64,000 bases of DNA, taken from contig JAVMKI010000066.1 of the NCBI GenBank assembly GCA_031732755.1, positions 17,640 through 81,639 of the forward strand, in the 5' to 3' direction. A model generated the notes under the pieces. The model was not told the DNA's origin and searched no databases. It saw only the letters and a list, made by a program, of their open reading frames with translations. The first letter of the stretch is position 1; each line of letters opens with the position of its first letter. The position numbers were made by a program, and so were the translations under genes. The DNA is from Contendibacter sp031732755. GTDB taxonomy: Bacteria; Pseudomonadota; Gammaproteobacteria; Competibacterales; Competibacteraceae. Of this stretch, positions 1 to 8,867 are shown piece by piece.

Positions 1-309
1 GTCGTAATTGAGATTTTGGCTGTCCTTGTAGAGGATGCTGTAGCTGCTCCGACTGTACGGAATCTCGACCTGGGCCATGTGATCGCGTAAATAGAGCGTG
101 CCGACGATCAATCCAGGTTTGACATCCTGCATCTGCCACCCCAGCGATACGCCCGCCTGCTGGATGGCATCGCGCACATCCCTCAGGCTATAGCCGCTCG
201 TGCTGGTGCTGATCGGCGTACCTTCAACATTGTAAACCGGATTGCTCCTGCAACCCACCAGCGCCAAAGCCAGAAGACCAATGAGGACCAGCCATATTCT
301 GATTTTCAT
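1..309 (-). CDS. Putative lipoprotein, C-terminus beyond left edge
   Basis: The reading frame opens with an ATG at 309 and runs off the window at base 1, giving 103 residues so far. It starts MKIRIWLVLIGLL and has a signal peptide ending in a lipobox (LVGC, Cys20), so it should be a lipid-anchored periplasmic or outer-membrane protein. Its start overlaps the stop of the glycosyltransferase by 4 nt (ATGA), which makes it the next gene of the pigment operon. The mature part resembles no family I can name. Small lipoproteins are common in aryl polyene clusters, so a role in pigment placement is plausible but inferred. Confidence 0.7.
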   Translation of the reverse strand, partial: MKIRIWLVLIGLLALALVGCRSNPVYNVEGTPISTSTSGYSLRDVRDAIQQAGVSLGWQMQDVKPGLIVGTLYLRDHMAQVEIPYSRSSYSILYKDSQNLNYD

Positions 310-1088
310 GTTTCTCCCTCGTTATGTCGCAAAAAAGTTTCCTTCTGAAACATGGGTAATGGTAATAGGCGCAAGGAACGGAGTAAACCCAAGGGATACA
401 TTCCGCGTCTCAGCAGCGACCACGCCACCAAATCCACAATCCGCAACGTATCCCGCCAAGGCCGGTAATGACTGGGGCGGCCTTGGGCGTGGTAAATCGT
501 CTCGATCACCACGACCTTCGGATAACGCCGCTGGCGTCCCGCCTGCATCAGCAGGGCGCTTTCAAACACGAAACCACGCCGTCCCCGTTCTGGTCCAGTC
601 GCCTGACGCAGGAATTCGGCCGGATACAGCCGAAAACCGGACTGGGTATCGGGAATCGGGCAACCAGCCGCCCAGGATACCCAGAAGTCGGCCATGCCAT
701 TGGCGAAGCGCCGCAGTCGAGGCGCGGCTTCGCGACATTCCAGGCGGGCGGCGATGATGGGACAACTGGGCCAGCGCTGGCGCGCTTCCAGCAATTTTGG
801 AATATCCTCGGGCCGATGCTGACCGTCGGCGTCCAGGGTCACCACCGCTTCCGCCCCCTGCGTCAGCGCGGTTTGCATCCCTAACCACAGGCTGGCGCCC
901 TTACCCTGATTCCCCGGCTGACGCACCACCATCGCGCCCGCGGCCTCGGCCCGCATCGCGGTGTCGTCGCGGGAACCGTCGTCCACCACGAACACCCGCT
1001 CCACCTGTTGCCGGGCGCGGCGGACGATGTCGGCGATGGTGGCGGCCTCGTCGTAGGCGGGAATGACGACGGCGGTGGCCATGGTCAT
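306..1088 (-). CDS. Family 2 glycosyltransferase of the pigment cluster
   Basis: A 260-residue cytoplasmic GT2 (DPM1/GtrB-like fold) without obvious transmembrane segments. The nucleotide-binding start VVIPAYDEA (residues 7-15), the DDGS at 36-39 and the DAD metal-binding triad at 86-88 are all present. Family knowledge: such enzymes transfer a sugar from a nucleotide donor to a lipid or polyprenyl phosphate. GT2 genes recur in aryl polyene and xanthomonadin clusters, where they probably decorate the anchor of the pigment. It lies 9 nt after the ketoreductase stop and overlaps the lipoprotein start by 4 nt, so it is translated as part of the long operon. The acceptor cannot be read from sequence. 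Confidence 0.85.
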   Translation of the reverse strand: MTMATAVVIPAYDEAATIADIVRRARQQVERVFVVDDGSRDDTAMRAEAAGAMVVRQPGNQGKGASLWLGMQTALTQGAEAVVTLDADGQHRPEDIPKLLEARQRWPSCPIIAARLECREAAPRLRRFANGMADFWVSWAAGCPIPDTQSGFRLYPAEFLRQATGPERGRRGFVFESALLMQAGRQRRYPKVVVIETIYHAQGRPSHYRPWRDTLRIVDLVAWSLLRRGMYPLGLLRSLRLLPLPMFQKETFLRHNEGET

Positions 1089-1097
1089 GATGGCGCT

Positions 1098-1817
1098 TCA
1101 GACGATGCCGCCATTCAGACCGATGATCTGACCGGTCAGATAGGCCGCTTGCTCGGACGCCAGGAATCCAACCAGATCGGCGACTTCGTCCGCCGTTCCC
1201 GCGCGGCGCATCGGCACCAAAGCCTTGATCGTCGCCGCATCGAACACCGCATCGCTGGCTGGCCCGGCGATGATGCCTGGCGCGATGGCGTTAACCGTGA
1301 TTCCGCGCGAGGCCAGTTCCAGCGCCAAGGCCTTGGTGGCACCGTGCAGGCCGGCCTTGGCGGCGGCGTAATTGGTCTGACCGCGATTGCCGGTCACGCC
1401 CGCCAACGAGGAGATATTGACGATTCGGCCCCAGCGGGTCGCCATCATCGGCAGTAACAGGGGCTGCGTCACGTTGAAGAAGCCGTGCAGGCAGACATCA
1501 ATCACCCGCCGCCACTGCGCCGATGACATGCCCGCCATGGGCGCGTCATCATGAACGCCAGCATTGTTGACCAGCACCTGGACCGGGCCGGCTTCAAGCA
1601 ACTCTGTCAGAACGTGGTGGGTCCGATCCGGGTCGGCGACATCGAACGTGGCGCTTTCCGCCGCCCCTCCCGCCGCCCGAATGGCGGCCACCACATCCGC
1701 TGCCCGTTCAGGATGCTGACTGGCATGAACGATGACATACAACCCATCGCGCGCCAGTCGTCGCGCAATGGCGCGGCCGATGGCGCCGCTGCCGCCGGTG
1801 ACCAGCGCCCGCTTCAC
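1098..1817 (-). CDS. 3-oxoacyl-ACP reductase (FabG-like ketoreductase of aryl polyene PKS)
   Basis: A 239-residue classical short-chain dehydrogenase that would reduce the beta-keto group on the growing polyene acyl-ACP with NADPH. The Rossmann motif TGGSGAIGR (7-15), NNAG (84-87), Ser136/Ser137 and the Tyr150-x3-Lys154 pair form a complete active site. The start is GTG at 1817, overlapping the upstream stop as GTGA. It corresponds to ApeQ-type reductases of aryl polyene clusters; position beside the KS and CLF genes makes this far more likely than housekeeping FabG. Confidence 0.9.
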   Translation of the reverse strand: MKRALVTGGSGAIGRAIARRLARDGLYVIVHASQHPERAADVVAAIRAAGGAAESATFDVADPDRTHHVLTELLEAGPVQVLVNNAGVHDDAPMAGMSSAQWRRVIDVCLHGFFNVTQPLLLPMMATRWGRIVNISSLAGVTGNRGQTNYAAAKAGLHGATKALALELASRGITVNAIAPGIIAGPASDAVFDAATIKALVPMRRAGTADEVADLVGFLASEQAAYLTGQIIGLNGGIV

Positions 1818-2635
1818 GGCTCGACCTCCACGCTCAGGGTAGCGTTTGCGCCAGCGGCCAGAATCACCCGTCCCACCGCCCCCCGCGCGATGGCGCGCAG
1901 CAATGGCAAACCGCGCGCGGCGGGATTGCCGGCGCGCAACCGTTCCAGGCCCGCATCGTCCAACCGATCCGCCGATCCGGTCGTCTCTCGCCCCAACCGC
2001 AGCAGCGCCAGCCGGTTAGCCGACGGCGCCGGATTCAGCAACAACGCCACGCCGAACGGCGCGACAATCTGGCGGTGCTCGGCCAGCGGAAACGGCGGCG
2101 GCAGGTCGTAGGCGACCAGCAACACGCGCGCCTGGTCCGCCCACGCCAGCGCCACCGCCTCCCACAAGCCGGCGACGAAACTGCCATCGTAGGCGGACAA
2201 ACTCACCGAGGATTGCATGCAATCCGTCGCGATGGCCCAGTAACCGGCGGGCGTGTTGTGCACGGATTGATGGAAATGGGTCGGCGACACCAGCCGGTCG
2301 GGCTGGGTCAACGCCGTGCAGATTTTATCCAACACCTCGCTGTCGCCGCCCGAGGACGCGAACACCGTGCGAACCGCCAACCCCGTTCGTCCGGTATCGG
2401 GGGAAGAGCCAGGAGCGAGGACCGCCTGGGCCATCGCCTCTTGCGCGACCTGGAGCGCGAGCTTGATCGTGACGGTGACGCGCCGCCGTTCATTGGCCGG
2501 CAGCAGCGTGGCCATGGCCGCCGGGATCGGCTCGGCGACATAGGGCCGCTGGCCCGCGAGAACCGCCTGACTGGCGGCCCAACCCGCCAATCCTGGCGCC
2601 ATGAGGCCCACTGCTTCCACCGCGAGCGGATTCAT
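1814..2635 (-). CDS. Beta-ketoacyl synthase-like chain-length factor
   Basis: A 273-residue protein of the short ketoacyl-synthase-like family found in aryl polyene clusters (ApeC-like chain-length factors). It is much shorter than a true KAS I/II (about 410 aa), and I see no TACSS-type nucleophile motif, so it is probably non-catalytic and pairs with the adjacent full-length ketosynthase. In characterised aryl polyene systems the KS:CLF heterodimer sets polyene length. It overlaps both neighbours (ATGA with the ketosynthase stop, GTGA with the ketoreductase start), which supports co-translation of the complex. Confidence 0.85.
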   Translation of the reverse strand: MNPLAVEAVGLMAPGLAGWAASQAVLAGQRPYVAEPIPAAMATLLPANERRRVTVTIKLALQVAQEAMAQAVLAPGSSPDTGRTGLAVRTVFASSGGDSEVLDKICTALTQPDRLVSPTHFHQSVHNTPAGYWAIATDCMQSSVSLSAYDGSFVAGLWEAVALAWADQARVLLVAYDLPPPFPLAEHRQIVAPFGVALLLNPAPSANRLALLRLGRETTGSADRLDDAGLERLRAGNPAARGLPLLRAIARGAVGRVILAAGANATLSVEVEP

Positions 2636-3864
2636 TTCCCCCCCTTACCTCGGCTCCTTTCTCCAGAAAACGGTGGAGATCGCCCAAACAGCAGGCTGCA
2701 ATTGGTCCCACCGAAGCCAAAGGAATTACTCAGCGCCATTCGCAACGGGCGCTGCTGGTTTTCCAACACGATGTTCGCGCCCAGTTTCGGATCGCGCCGA
2801 CGGGTATGGAGCGTGCCGGGGATCAGGCCATGCTCCAGGCACAAGTGAACGAAGAGCGCCTCGGTAAGGCCCGCCGCGCCCAGGGTGTGGCCGGTCCAAC
2901 CCTTGGTGGAACTGCACGGCGTATTCGGCCCGAACACGCGCACGACCGCCCGGTCCTCGGCGGCGTCGTTCAGCGGCGTGGCGGTGCCGTGCAGATTGAT
3001 GTAGTCCACCTGCGTCGGCGTCGCGTCCGCGCGCGCCAGCGCCCCTTGCATCGCCAGCACCGCCCCCGCTCCTTCCGGATGGGCGGCGGTCATGTGATAG
3101 GCATCGCTACTCTCACCGTAACCGAGCAGCAGCACGCGGTCATCATCCGGTTCGGCCCACTCCAGCAATGCGAAACCGGCTCCCTCGCCGACGCTCAACC
3201 CATCGCGTTCGACATCCCAGGGCCGACAGGGCCGGGTGGACGCCAATCCCAGCGCATTGAAGCCATACAGGGTCGTCAGGCACAAGCTGTCCACACCGCC
3301 AACCACGGCGGCGTCGCAAAATCCGGCCCGCAGGTGCCGCCAAGCGGAGGCAAACGCCTTGGCACTGGAGGAGCAGGCGGTGGAAATGGCGAACGCCACA
3401 CCGGTCAAACCCAACCAGCGCTGGGTAAAATCCGCCACCGAAAATACGTTGTGGGTATGCCGATAATCGAAGGTTGCCGGCAAACTCCCGGTGATGGGGT
3501 CGCGCTGGCGATAGGCGTGCTCGGTGGCGCCGATACCAGAGGTGCTGGTGCCGACGAACACGCCGATCCGGTCGGCGCCATAACGGTCGCGGGCAGCGCG
3601 CACCGCCGCGCCGAACGCATCCTGCTCCAGACTCAGCCGCGCCAGCCGATTGTTGCGGCAATCGAATGGCGCGAATTCACCACGCAGCGGTTCCTCTTCC
3701 AGCCCCGCGACCCGGCCGATCCAGGTGTTCAGTTCGGCGTCCTCGAAATCGCAGGGTCGCAGTCCGCTTTCGCCGCGCCGCAGCGCGCGCAGCGAGGCCG
3801 CGAGGCCGGCTCCCAGCGCGTTGGTCAGGGTACAGGCGGCAATCGCCAACGGCTTGATCGCCAT
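2632..3864 (-). CDS. Beta-ketoacyl-ACP synthase (FabF/KAS II-like) of aryl polyene PKS
   Basis: A full-length 410-residue condensing enzyme that would elongate the aryl starter with malonyl-ACP. The catalytic triad is visible: Cys164 in STACSSSA, His292 in NLHGTATP and His326 in GWTGHTLGAAG. A KAS II-type glycine-rich stretch, FGFGGTNCSLLF, lies near the C-terminus. It is followed directly by the chain-length factor and preceded 4 nt earlier by the MMPL gene. It corresponds to the ApeO/XanH class; the genome will have a separate housekeeping FabF. Confidence 0.92.
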   Translation of the reverse strand: MAIKPLAIAACTLTNALGAGLAASLRALRRGESGLRPCDFEDAELNTWIGRVAGLEEEPLRGEFAPFDCRNNRLARLSLEQDAFGAAVRAARDRYGADRIGVFVGTSTSGIGATEHAYRQRDPITGSLPATFDYRHTHNVFSVADFTQRWLGLTGVAFAISTACSSSAKAFASAWRHLRAGFCDAAVVGGVDSLCLTTLYGFNALGLASTRPCRPWDVERDGLSVGEGAGFALLEWAEPDDDRVLLLGYGESSDAYHMTAAHPEGAGAVLAMQGALARADATPTQVDYINLHGTATPLNDAAEDRAVVRVFGPNTPCSSTKGWTGHTLGAAGLTEALFVHLCLEHGLIPGTLHTRRRDPKLGANIVLENQQRPLRMALSNSFGFGGTNCSLLFGRSPPFSGERSRGKGGK

Positions 3865-3868
3865 CAGG

Positions 3869-6190
3869 TCAACTCATCTCGATCAACAAGGGTCGAGCCG
3901 CTATCAGGGCGGCCAAAAAACTGGCGGCCACGCCCAGACTCACCGTCAAGCCGATGGCCCGGAGTGCTGGCAGCGCGGAAAATGACAGCATACCAAAAAC
4001 GGTCAGGGCCGAACCGCAGCAGACCAACAGCGCGTGCAGGGTGCGGCGGCGCGAATCCGGATCGAAGTCAGGTCGGCTGAAAAACAACCCGTAATCCACG
4101 CCGACCCCCAACACCAATAGCAGCGAAACCAGATGGAACAGCGATAACCGTTCGCCCAGCGCCAGCAGGGCCGCCACGGTGAGCACCAGCGTCAGCCCCA
4201 CCGGCAGGAGCGCGGCGACAACCCGACGCCAGGAGCGCAATCCAAGCCAGACTACCGCCACGATCAGGGCCGCGCCCCAACCGATCCGAACCAGGGTCGC
4301 TTCGCGGAAGCCGGCCACCAGCCGGTTAGTCTCTACTCGCAGGTCCAGATAGTACGCCCGACTGGTCTCGGCTTGGGGCAGACCGGTGGCCAAGGCGCGC
4401 GCATCCCGCACGCCGCTCAGTGGCAACAGCGCGGTCCAGCCGCGCTCGCCGGGAAACAGCAAGGCGTTGGCCCGTGTCCCCAATAAGGTACCGCGCAAGT
4501 CCTCGGGCCGCAGCGGCGGCGCGGCGCGCGCGGCGATAACAGCGTCGAGAAACGGCGCGAACAGTCCCGGCTTGAACGGCAAGCCCGCCAAGGCGGCGTT
4601 CAGGTTGGCGGTCAGGGTCGCGGCATCCGGCAACGATGCCTGGCGCTGGCGCTGGGTCCGCGCGCTGGGCAGAACGCGCATCGGACCGTCGTACCCGGCC
4701 AGCAGACCTTCCCGCTGACGGTCATCCAGATAAGCCGCGATGGTTTCGCCGTGGCGCAGGGCGGTTTCGGCGTCCGGCGCGGTGACCACGATCAAATGGC
4801 CGACTTCCGGCGCGCCCAGCGCGGTTCGTAAATCCTGATCGAGTCGTAATAACTCACGCGGCACCGGGCTGAGCGCGGCCAGATCGTCTTCCCACAGCGC
4901 CGGGGCTTTGACCACCAGGACAAGCAGCGCCAGCGCCCCGCATCCGCCCAACGCCAGCGCTAGCCGGGGGCGTGGGCGCAATGCCGCATCCGCCCAAGCG
5001 CCAACAGCAATTGGTCGCGGTGGCGTCCAGCGCGGCGACGATAGAACCGGCAGCAGCCAGCGGGTGGTCGCCACGGCGGCGGCGATGCCAGCGACGGTGA
5101 ATACACCCAACTGGCTCAGGCCGGGAAAATCGGCGTCGAGCATCGCCAGACAACCGAGTATCGTGGTCGCCGCGCACAGTCGCAAGGTCGGCCACAACTG
5201 GCGCAGGGTATCCGCCACGGTTTCCGTCGCCCGCCGATGGCTGAACAGGTAGGTGGGATAATCCAGCGTTTCGCCAAGCAGGGTCATGCTGAACGCCAGG
5301 GTGATGAGGTATATCTTGCCGAAGACCAGGCCCACCGCCGCCGCGCCGGTGAGCAACGCCGCCAGCATCGGCAACGCCCCAAGCCAGACCGTGCGCGCCG
5401 AACGGTAAACCAGCAGCAAAATCAGCACCACCGCCACCAGGGCCAGCGTGCTCAGGAACTCCGCCTGGGCATGGATCGCGTCCGCCGCCAGCGTCGCCAG
5501 CACGCCGGGACCGCTGATTTCCAGACGCGCGTCGGTTCCCGCGTGGGCAACGGCGAAGGCCGTGCGAATGGCGGTCACCGCTTCGCGCTGGGCGGCGAGG
5601 TCGTAACCGGAGGCGCGGGTTTCGACCAGCAACAGCGCGCGTTCCCCATCCGGTGAAAACCAGACGCCCAACCGTTTGGCCGGCTCGCGCAAGCCACTCC
5701 GCCACTGTTCGAGCAACGTCAGCAACTCGCCGGTGGGATCACCCGCCAGCCAGCGTTTCTGGAACACCGCCAGCGGCGATTGCAACTCCGCCAGGCGTTG
5801 TTGCAAACCAGCGCGCAAACTGTCCACCGTGAAGCGTTCCGGGGCAACGGCCGGGCTCAACTGATAGCGGTGGGCGAACAGCACCTGCAATTCCGCTTCG
5901 GGCAGGGCGTCCGCGCCGTTGGCTACCCGGGCGAACCCACCGCTGGCCCGCAGCCGTTCCGCCAGCCGCTGGCTGACGGCAGCGCGTTCGGGTTCCGTGG
6001 CGCCGGCCAACCCGAGCAGGATCAGCCGCGTCGTCGGGCCGCTACGCAATTGTTCCAGCAATAGTTCCGCCACCGGATCGGCGCGGGCGGCAAACAGGGT
6101 CAGATCGGCGGCGACTGGCGTGGTCAGCACGATCCAGCCGCAACCCAGCGCGGCCAGCAACCAGAGCAGCGGAATGGACCAGCGCGGCAT
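3869..6190 (-). CDS. MMPL/RND-family exporter of the pigment cluster
   Basis: A 773-residue inner-membrane protein with two repeated halves. Each half has one helix, a large periplasmic loop (about residues 30-240 and 430-620) and then a block of five to six transmembrane helices, giving about 12 in total. The second membrane block contains GVGVDYGLFF, the charged motif expected for proton coupling in MMPL/RND proteins. The family includes XanF-like and aryl polyene cluster exporters that move lipidic products across the inner membrane, and here it lies between the LolA-like gene and the ketosynthase. The substrate (polyene-acyl lipid) is inferred from context. Confidence 0.88.
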   Translation of the reverse strand: MPRWSIPLLWLLAALGCGWIVLTTPVAADLTLFAARADPVAELLLEQLRSGPTTRLILLGLAGATEPERAAVSQRLAERLRASGGFARVANGADALPEAELQVLFAHRYQLSPAVAPERFTVDSLRAGLQQRLAELQSPLAVFQKRWLAGDPTGELLTLLEQWRSGLREPAKRLGVWFSPDGERALLLVETRASGYDLAAQREAVTAIRTAFAVAHAGTDARLEISGPGVLATLAADAIHAQAEFLSTLALVAVVLILLLVYRSARTVWLGALPMLAALLTGAAAVGLVFGKIYLITLAFSMTLLGETLDYPTYLFSHRRATETVADTLRQLWPTLRLCAATTILGCLAMLDADFPGLSQLGVFTVAGIAAAVATTRWLLPVLSSPRWTPPRPIAVGAWADAALRPRPRLALALGGCGALALLVLVVKAPALWEDDLAALSPVPRELLRLDQDLRTALGAPEVGHLIVVTAPDAETALRHGETIAAYLDDRQREGLLAGYDGPMRVLPSARTQRQRQASLPDAATLTANLNAALAGLPFKPGLFAPFLDAVIAARAAPPLRPEDLRGTLLGTRANALLFPGERGWTALLPLSGVRDARALATGLPQAETSRAYYLDLRVETNRLVAGFREATLVRIGWGAALIVAVVWLGLRSWRRVVAALLPVGLTLVLTVAALLALGERLSLFHLVSLLLVLGVGVDYGLFFSRPDFDPDSRRRTLHALLVCCGSALTVFGMLSFSALPALRAIGLTVSLGVAASFLAALIAARPLLIEMS

Positions 6191-6200
6191 GGGGGTCGGC

Positions 6201-6758
6201 TCAACGCGGGGTGATGGTCATCGTGGCGCGATCGCCGTCCGCTTCCAGTGTCTCCACGCTATCGATCCGGCCATTCCGACCCCGCAGCACGATGGCGGTC
6301 ACGTAGCGTTGCGCATCCACGCCGCGAGGCGTCAGACGCAGACTCCAGGCGGCGGGCGTTCCCTGGAATTCCAACTGGTAATAACGCTCCAGCGCCGCCT
6401 GGTCGCCAGCCTGGGTGGCGCGGATCGCCTCGACAAAGGGGCGCAGTTGCGGATAGCCATTGAGATCGAACTGCCGACGCCCGGCCTCCGGCGTTTCGAC
6501 CGTCAACCAGTGGCCATCCGCTTCGTAATCCTCGGGTTGCGGATGCAGGGTTTGCTTGCGCAGAAAATCAGGGGCGCGATAGTACAACACGCCAGTGGCG
6601 ACCAACGGCGCATTCAGCATCGCCAAGGTCTTTTCCTCTCGAAACGTCGCTTCCACCGCCGGCACCGCCGCCAGCGCCCGCATGACCTGGGCGAGCGGGT
6701 CATCGCCGGCCAGGCCCATTAGTGGCCAGCACAGCAATAACCCTATCCAGCGCTTCAC
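6201..6758 (-). CDS. LolA-like outer-membrane lipoprotein carrier protein
   Basis: A 185-residue exported protein with an N-terminal signal peptide (VKRWIGLLLCWPLMGLAG). The rest resembles the LolA/LolB-type half-barrel that shields acyl chains in the periplasm, with a typical segment around TFREEKTLAMLNAPL. The start is GTG at 6758, overlapping the dehydratase stop by 4 nt. In aryl polyene clusters a dedicated LolA-like protein accompanies the MMPL exporter and is thought to ferry the hydrophobic product to the outer membrane. This is not the housekeeping lolA, which normally sits beside ftsK or rarA. Confidence 0.82.
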   Translation of the reverse strand: MKRWIGLLLCWPLMGLAGDDPLAQVMRALAAVPAVEATFREEKTLAMLNAPLVATGVLYYRAPDFLRKQTLHPQPEDYEADGHWLTVETPEAGRRQFDLNGYPQLRPFVEAIRATQAGDQAALERYYQLEFQGTPAAWSLRLTPRGVDAQRYVTAIVLRGRNGRIDSVETLEADGDRATMTITPR

Positions 6759-7285
6759 CCATCGCCTCCATTTTGGGGTTGTGGCGCGATGGTGATTCGG
6801 GCTTCCGCCAACACCTGGCCAGCGGCGCTAATCTGGATCGCGTAAATGCAATGGTCGGCATCGCCCAATACCAGACGGGCGGTCACTTCCAGCGGCGCGT
6901 CCACCGCAGCCAAGTCCTCGGCGAACCAGCGCACGTCGCGCAAAGCCGCCAAATAGCCGGCCTGGGCACTTTGCTTCGCCGCCCGCGCGCGCAGGCTGCC
7001 ATGAATCGCCGCCGCCTGCGCTCCGTATTCGCAGGCGTGCAGCATCGCCAGCCGGCCCCGCCGGCGCAATGGGTTGACGGGATCGTGGTGGGTTCGAGTC
7101 ACGCATACGATGCCATCCTCATCCCAGGCCGTCACTCCCTCCAACAGGCACATGGCGCCGGAATGCGGAATCAGGGTCTGGATTTGCGCCTTGTCCACCA
7201 CGAAACCATCCCCCGACCGGGCGGGGTCACCCTGTTTCGGGTCTTTCCTTCCATGCTTTCCGCGACTTCCGTGGATCATCGTCAA
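6755..7285 (-). CDS. 3-hydroxyacyl-ACP dehydratase (ApeP-like, hotdog fold)
   Basis: A hotdog-fold dehydratase that would remove water from the beta-hydroxyacyl-ACP to give the polyene double bond. The core starts near QIQTLIPHSGAMCLLEGV and carries the HACEYGAQAAAIHGS segment typical of the ApeP-type family. The longest frame gives 176 residues with a charged 28-residue leader starting at TTG 7285 or ATG 7279. Two consecutive GTG codons at 7201 and 7198 would give the usual length of about 148, so the leader may not be translated. It overlaps the YdcF-like and LolA-like genes by 4 nt each. Confidence 0.82.
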   Translation of the reverse strand: MTMIHGSRGKHGRKDPKQGDPARSGDGFVVDKAQIQTLIPHSGAMCLLEGVTAWDEDGIVCVTRTHHDPVNPLRRRGRLAMLHACEYGAQAAAIHGSLRARAAKQSAQAGYLAALRDVRWFAEDLAAVDAPLEVTARLVLGDADHCIYAIQISAAGQVLAEARITIAPQPQNGGDG

Positions 7286-7974
7286 GTAATCCGCGCCAGG
7301 CTATGCCGGTTCCGAGTCCAACGCGACCAAGCCCTGCCCACCTCGTACCAATGCAGATACCAGGCTTCCAGGCCAAGCCGCCATAGCGTCCATGGATCAA
7401 GGCGCAAACGGTCCTCGGCGGCGCACAACACCGGCTGCAAATCCAACCCGCGCGCCAGCGCCTGACTGCGGGCCAGATGGTAACGACTGGTCACCAGCAC
7501 GAAGGGGCGCGCGCCATCCCCGGCCAGCAATTGCCGCGCCTGGCGCAGGTTATCCAGGGTATTCAAGGACTGGTCCTCAATGAACAGGCGGGCCGCCGGG
7601 AGGCCGAGTCCCAGCAGAAATTCCCGACCACGTTCGGCCTCGCTGACGCTGCCGCCGGTGTGACCACCGACCAGCAGAATCCGCCGCCGGGGATTGGCCT
7701 GATGCAGCGCGGCGGCCCGGCGCAACCGGCGAGCGTAACCGGGAGCGACCTGGTCGTGAATCAACCGTGCGCCCAGCACCACGACCCAGTCCCCATGAAC
7801 CCCGGCAACTGGCGCGGCGCGCGCGATGCGCCAAACCCGGCGCAGCAACCATAGTCCGCTCAGGCCCAAGGTCGCCAACAGCAGCAGATTCGACAGCGCC
7901 AACATCGCCAAGCCATCCCAACCCATGCCGAGTTGCCGGGCGAAGCGCCGGGACGCCGTCGCTCCCCCCTTCAT
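7282..7974 (-). CDS. YdcF/SanA/ElyC-like DUF218 membrane protein
   Basis: A 230-residue protein with one or two N-terminal transmembrane segments (about residues 20-45) followed by a DUF218 domain. The domain begins VVVLGARL and contains ILLVGGHTGGS and DQSLNTLDNLRQA, the conserved acidic/Asn signature of the family. Known members (SanA, ElyC, YdcF) act in envelope integrity and lipid-carrier metabolism, but their biochemistry is unclear. It overlaps the acyltransferase stop (ATGA) and the dehydratase start, so it is translated with the pigment genes. DUF218 genes are not a standard part of aryl polyene clusters. Confidence 0.82.
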   Translation of the reverse strand: MKGGATASRRFARQLGMGWDGLAMLALSNLLLLATLGLSGLWLLRRVWRIARAAPVAGVHGDWVVVLGARLIHDQVAPGYARRLRRAAALHQANPRRRILLVGGHTGGSVSEAERGREFLLGLGLPAARLFIEDQSLNTLDNLRQARQLLAGDGARPFVLVTSRYHLARSQALARGLDLQPVLCAAEDRLRLDPWTLWRLGLEAWYLHWYEVGRAWSRWTRNRHSLARIT

Positions 7975-8867
7975 CCCTCATCCCCCCAGTAATCGTAAAA
8001 ATTGAACCAGTTATAAGGCGCGAGGCGCGCATAATATTCCAGCCGGTCGGCGTAGCGTTGAACCCAGACGGTCAGTTGTTCCTGGCGCCGCCGCCGATCC
8101 AGCGCGATCCGCTCCCCCAACCGCTCGAAATGGATCTCGTAGCGACGGCCGCCGCGATACAGGCCGAAAAACAGGATGACCGGACAGTCCGCCAGCGCCG
8201 CCAGCAGCAGCGGCCCGGCTGGAAACGCCGTTTCCCGGTCGAAAAACCGGACACGCACCGCCCTTTCGCCCGCGATCACCCGATCCCCCAACACCCCGAC
8301 CATATAACCCCGCGCCACGCTTTCCTGAACCCGAAGCAGGGTATCCGGCCCGTCGATGGGAATGATGGCTTGGGCCAGGGCCGGATTCAGGGCGTTCAAC
8401 AGACCGGTGATGCCCCGATTATGGCCAGTGTTCATCAGGATTTTAATCGGCAAGCGCCGCAAGGTGACGCCTATCGCCCGCAATGCCTCGAAACTGCCCA
8501 GATGCGATCCCAGCAGAATGCAGCCCTGCCCGGACGCCGCCTGCTCCACGATGCACCGATCACCGAAGATCTCGATGTCAAACGGTTGCCACCGCCCGGT
8601 CAGAAAGTAGACTCGATCCAGAATGGTCGCGGCGAAACAGTGAATGTGACGGAACACCCTCCACCAGCCCGGTTCGCGACCCAGCACCCGCCGCAGAAAC
8701 CACCGCGACCCGCGCCGCGCCGCTGGAGCGGTCACCAGGAAATACAGCGTGATGGGATACAGCAGGACGCGGCCCACCGGCCGGCCGACCCGCAGGGCGA
8801 TCCACCGGATCAGTTGCAACACCAGCGGGTTGCCCCGCTCCGGCAATTGCGCCCACGGTTGGCTCAC
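7971..8867 (-). CDS. LpxL/HtrB-like acyltransferase of the pigment cluster
   Basis: A 298-residue lysophospholipid/lipid A late acyltransferase family member, membrane-associated, which would transfer the polyene acyl group to a lipid or glycolipid acceptor. The catalytic HX4E motif is His122...Glu127 in GSHLGSFEAL. I place the start at the GTG at 8867, which overlaps the deacetylase stop as GTGA; the frame stays open further upstream, but that part lies wholly inside the deacetylase gene. Acyltransferases of this type occur in most aryl polyene clusters and are the likely membrane-anchoring step. Confidence 0.85.
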   Translation of the reverse strand: MSQPWAQLPERGNPLVLQLIRWIALRVGRPVGRVLLYPITLYFLVTAPAARRGSRWFLRRVLGREPGWWRVFRHIHCFAATILDRVYFLTGRWQPFDIEIFGDRCIVEQAASGQGCILLGSHLGSFEALRAIGVTLRRLPIKILMNTGHNRGITGLLNALNPALAQAIIPIDGPDTLLRVQESVARGYMVGVLGDRVIAGERAVRVRFFDRETAFPAGPLLLAALADCPVILFFGLYRGGRRYEIHFERLGERIALDRRRRQEQLTVWVQRYADRLEYYARLAPYNWFNFYDYWGDEG